Assembly: GCA_900751685.1 (NCBI GenBank)
Contig: CAADSR010000386.1
Location: 1 to 7,821, forward strand
Length of the DNA stretch: 7,821 nucleotides
Reading direction: 5' to 3'
DNA from: Clostridia bacterium
GTDB taxonomy: Bacteria; Bacillota; Clostridia; UBA1381
A program made the position numbers and the translations under genes. Positions 6,639 through 7,821 of this stretch are shown piece after piece (position 1 is the stretch's first letter; the number at the start of each line of letters is the position of its first letter). Below the pieces are notes generated by a model, which was given only the letters and a program-made list of their open reading frames with translations, searched no databases and was not told where the DNA came from.

Positions 6639-7821
6639 ATGGAGCTAAAGATCACGGATGGGGCAAATATGATTTTAAGCCGACTGGAAACAGCCGGCTT
6701 TTCGGCTTTTGTGGCAGGCGGCGCTGTGCGTGATCTTTTAATGGGGAAGGCCCCTCACGATTTTGATATTGCCACTGCGGCGACGCCCCGGCAGGTCAAG
6801 ACTATTTTCCATCATGTGATCGATACTGGCATTGACCATGGGACGGTGACAGTGGTCGAAAATAAAATTGGCTATGAGGTGACTACTTACCGGACGGAAA
6901 AGGGGTACTCAGACGGCCGTCATCCAGACCAGGTAGTCTTTGAAAAGGAGATTGAAAAAGACCTGGCACGCCGGGATTTTACAGTCAATGCAATGGCTTA
7001 TAACCCCCGCCGGGGGATCATTGATTGCTATGGCGGGCAACAGGACTTGGCATTGGGGAAGATCCGCTGCGTGGGAGAGCCGCAAGTGCGGTTTAAGGAA
7101 GATGCACTGCGGATGCTGCGCGCGGTGCGTTTTTCGGCTACCCTGGATTTTGAAATCGAGGAAAAAACCAGGCAAGCCATCCGCAAGTGTGGTGTCTTGT
7201 TAAAAAGGGTCAGTGCGGAACGGATCTTGGAAGAATGCAATAAAATATTACTCTCTTCCAGGCCGGGAAAGTTTGCTATGCTGCATGAGCTGGGATTGCT
7301 CCAATACATCATTCCCCAGTTAGAGAAATGTTTTGGTACTCCCCAGAGAAATAAATACCACATCTATGATGTGGGGGAACACATTATCCATGCCGTGGAG
7401 CATACCCCTCAGGACCTGGTGCTCCGGTGGGCGGCTTTGCTCCATGATGTAGGGAAGCCCTGCTGCCTGAGTACGGATGAAGACGGGATCATTCATTTTT
7501 ATGGGCATCATAAAGAAAGTGTGCTGATAACAAACGATGTTTTGCACCGGCTGCGGATGGAAAAAGATAATATAAAAGATATCTGTATCCTGATCGAAAA
7601 CCATGATGTGCGGGTCGAGCCATCCTTGCCGGCGGTAAAACGCATGATGGCAAGGACGGGGGAAGAGTTATTTGCTAAATTATTGCTTCTTCAACGAGCG
7701 GATAACCAGGCAAAAAACCCAGATTATTTAGAGGAAAAGCTAGCACGGATCGACCAGGTACAGCATATTTATCAGGAGGTCCTAGCGGAAGGGCAGCCGT
7801 ATCTGGTCTCTCATTTAGTGG
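6639..7821 (+). CDS. cca: CCA-adding tRNA nucleotidyltransferase with HD domain (partial at 3' end)
   Basis: The frame stays open to the window edge, giving 394 visible residues; the family is usually about 400-460, so only a short tail is missing. It adds or repairs the 3' CCA of tRNAs in the cytoplasm. It is a class II enzyme of the poly(A) polymerase/CCA family. The nucleotidyltransferase signature is VAGGAVRDLLMG with Gly27, Gly28, Arg31 and Asp32, followed by HDFDIAT with catalytic metal ligands Asp41 and Asp43. The RRDFTVNAM motif is at 111-119. The EDALRMLRAVRF stretch (154-165) matches the nucleotide-selecting motif. A C-terminal HD phosphohydrolase-like domain has LLHDVGKP with His269 and Asp270, preceded by YDVGEHIIHAVEH and followed by GHHKES and ENHD. 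It lies 17 bases after nrdG with its own strong ribosome binding site and no intervening terminator, so it is probably in the nrdDG operon. CCA-adding versus poly(A) polymerase activity cannot be separated from sequence with full certainty. Confidence 0.95.
   Translation, partial: MELKITDGANMILSRLETAGFSAFVAGGAVRDLLMGKAPHDFDIATAATPRQVKTIFHHVIDTGIDHGTVTVVENKIGYEVTTYRTEKGYSDGRHPDQVVFEKEIEKDLARRDFTVNAMAYNPRRGIIDCYGGQQDLALGKIRCVGEPQVRFKEDALRMLRAVRFSATLDFEIEEKTRQAIRKCGVLLKRVSAERILEECNKILLSSRPGKFAMLHELGLLQYIIPQLEKCFGTPQRNKYHIYDVGEHIIHAVEHTPQDLVLRWAALLHDVGKPCCLSTDEDGIIHFYGHHKESVLITNDVLHRLRMEKDNIKDICILIENHDVRVEPSLPAVKRMMARTGEELFAKLLLLQRADNQAKNPDYLEEKLARIDQVQHIYQEVLAEGQPYLVSHLV

Overview
The window reads as chromosome of an anaerobic Firmicute, probably a Clostridia or Lachnospiraceae-type gut bacterium. 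This rests on four things: an oxygen-sensitive class III ribonucleotide reductase with its activase, strong AGGAGG-like ribosome binding sites, a Gram-positive-type YhgE/Pip membrane protein, and a mid-range base composition by eye. Species-level assignment is not possible from the sequence alone. All recognised genes are on the + strand. I see no tRNA, rRNA, CRISPR array, insertion sequence, integrase or other transfer signature.

Layout. Positions 2-355 are the 3' end of an unrecognised soluble protein. One base after its stop, a GTG codon begins a 1042-residue YhgE/Pip-family membrane protein (357-3485), so these two genes form one transcription unit. That unit ends at a strong intrinsic terminator (3514-3553). 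A 321-base intergenic region follows. It holds a near-perfect sigma-A promoter (TTGACA, 18-base spacer, TATAAT), two candidate NrdR boxes exactly 42 bp apart, an 11-bp-periodic direct repeat upstream of the -35, and a terminator-like hairpin with a T-run in the leader.

This promoter drives nrdD (3807-6125) and nrdG (6115-6621, overlapping nrdD by 11 bases). After 17 more bases comes cca (6639 to beyond the window end), encoding a CCA-adding tRNA nucleotidyltransferase with an HD domain. NrdG generates the glycyl radical in NrdD, and NrdD then makes deoxyribonucleotides without oxygen. The cca gene appears to be co-transcribed with them, although its tRNA-maturation role is biochemically separate.

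The genes are mostly ordinary core functions. The most interesting parts are the nrdDG control region, where NrdR repression and possible leader attenuation may be layered, the unusually long extracytoplasmic coiled-coil part of the YhgE/Pip protein, and the unidentified protein coupled to it. I see no convincing evidence for a wholly new system.
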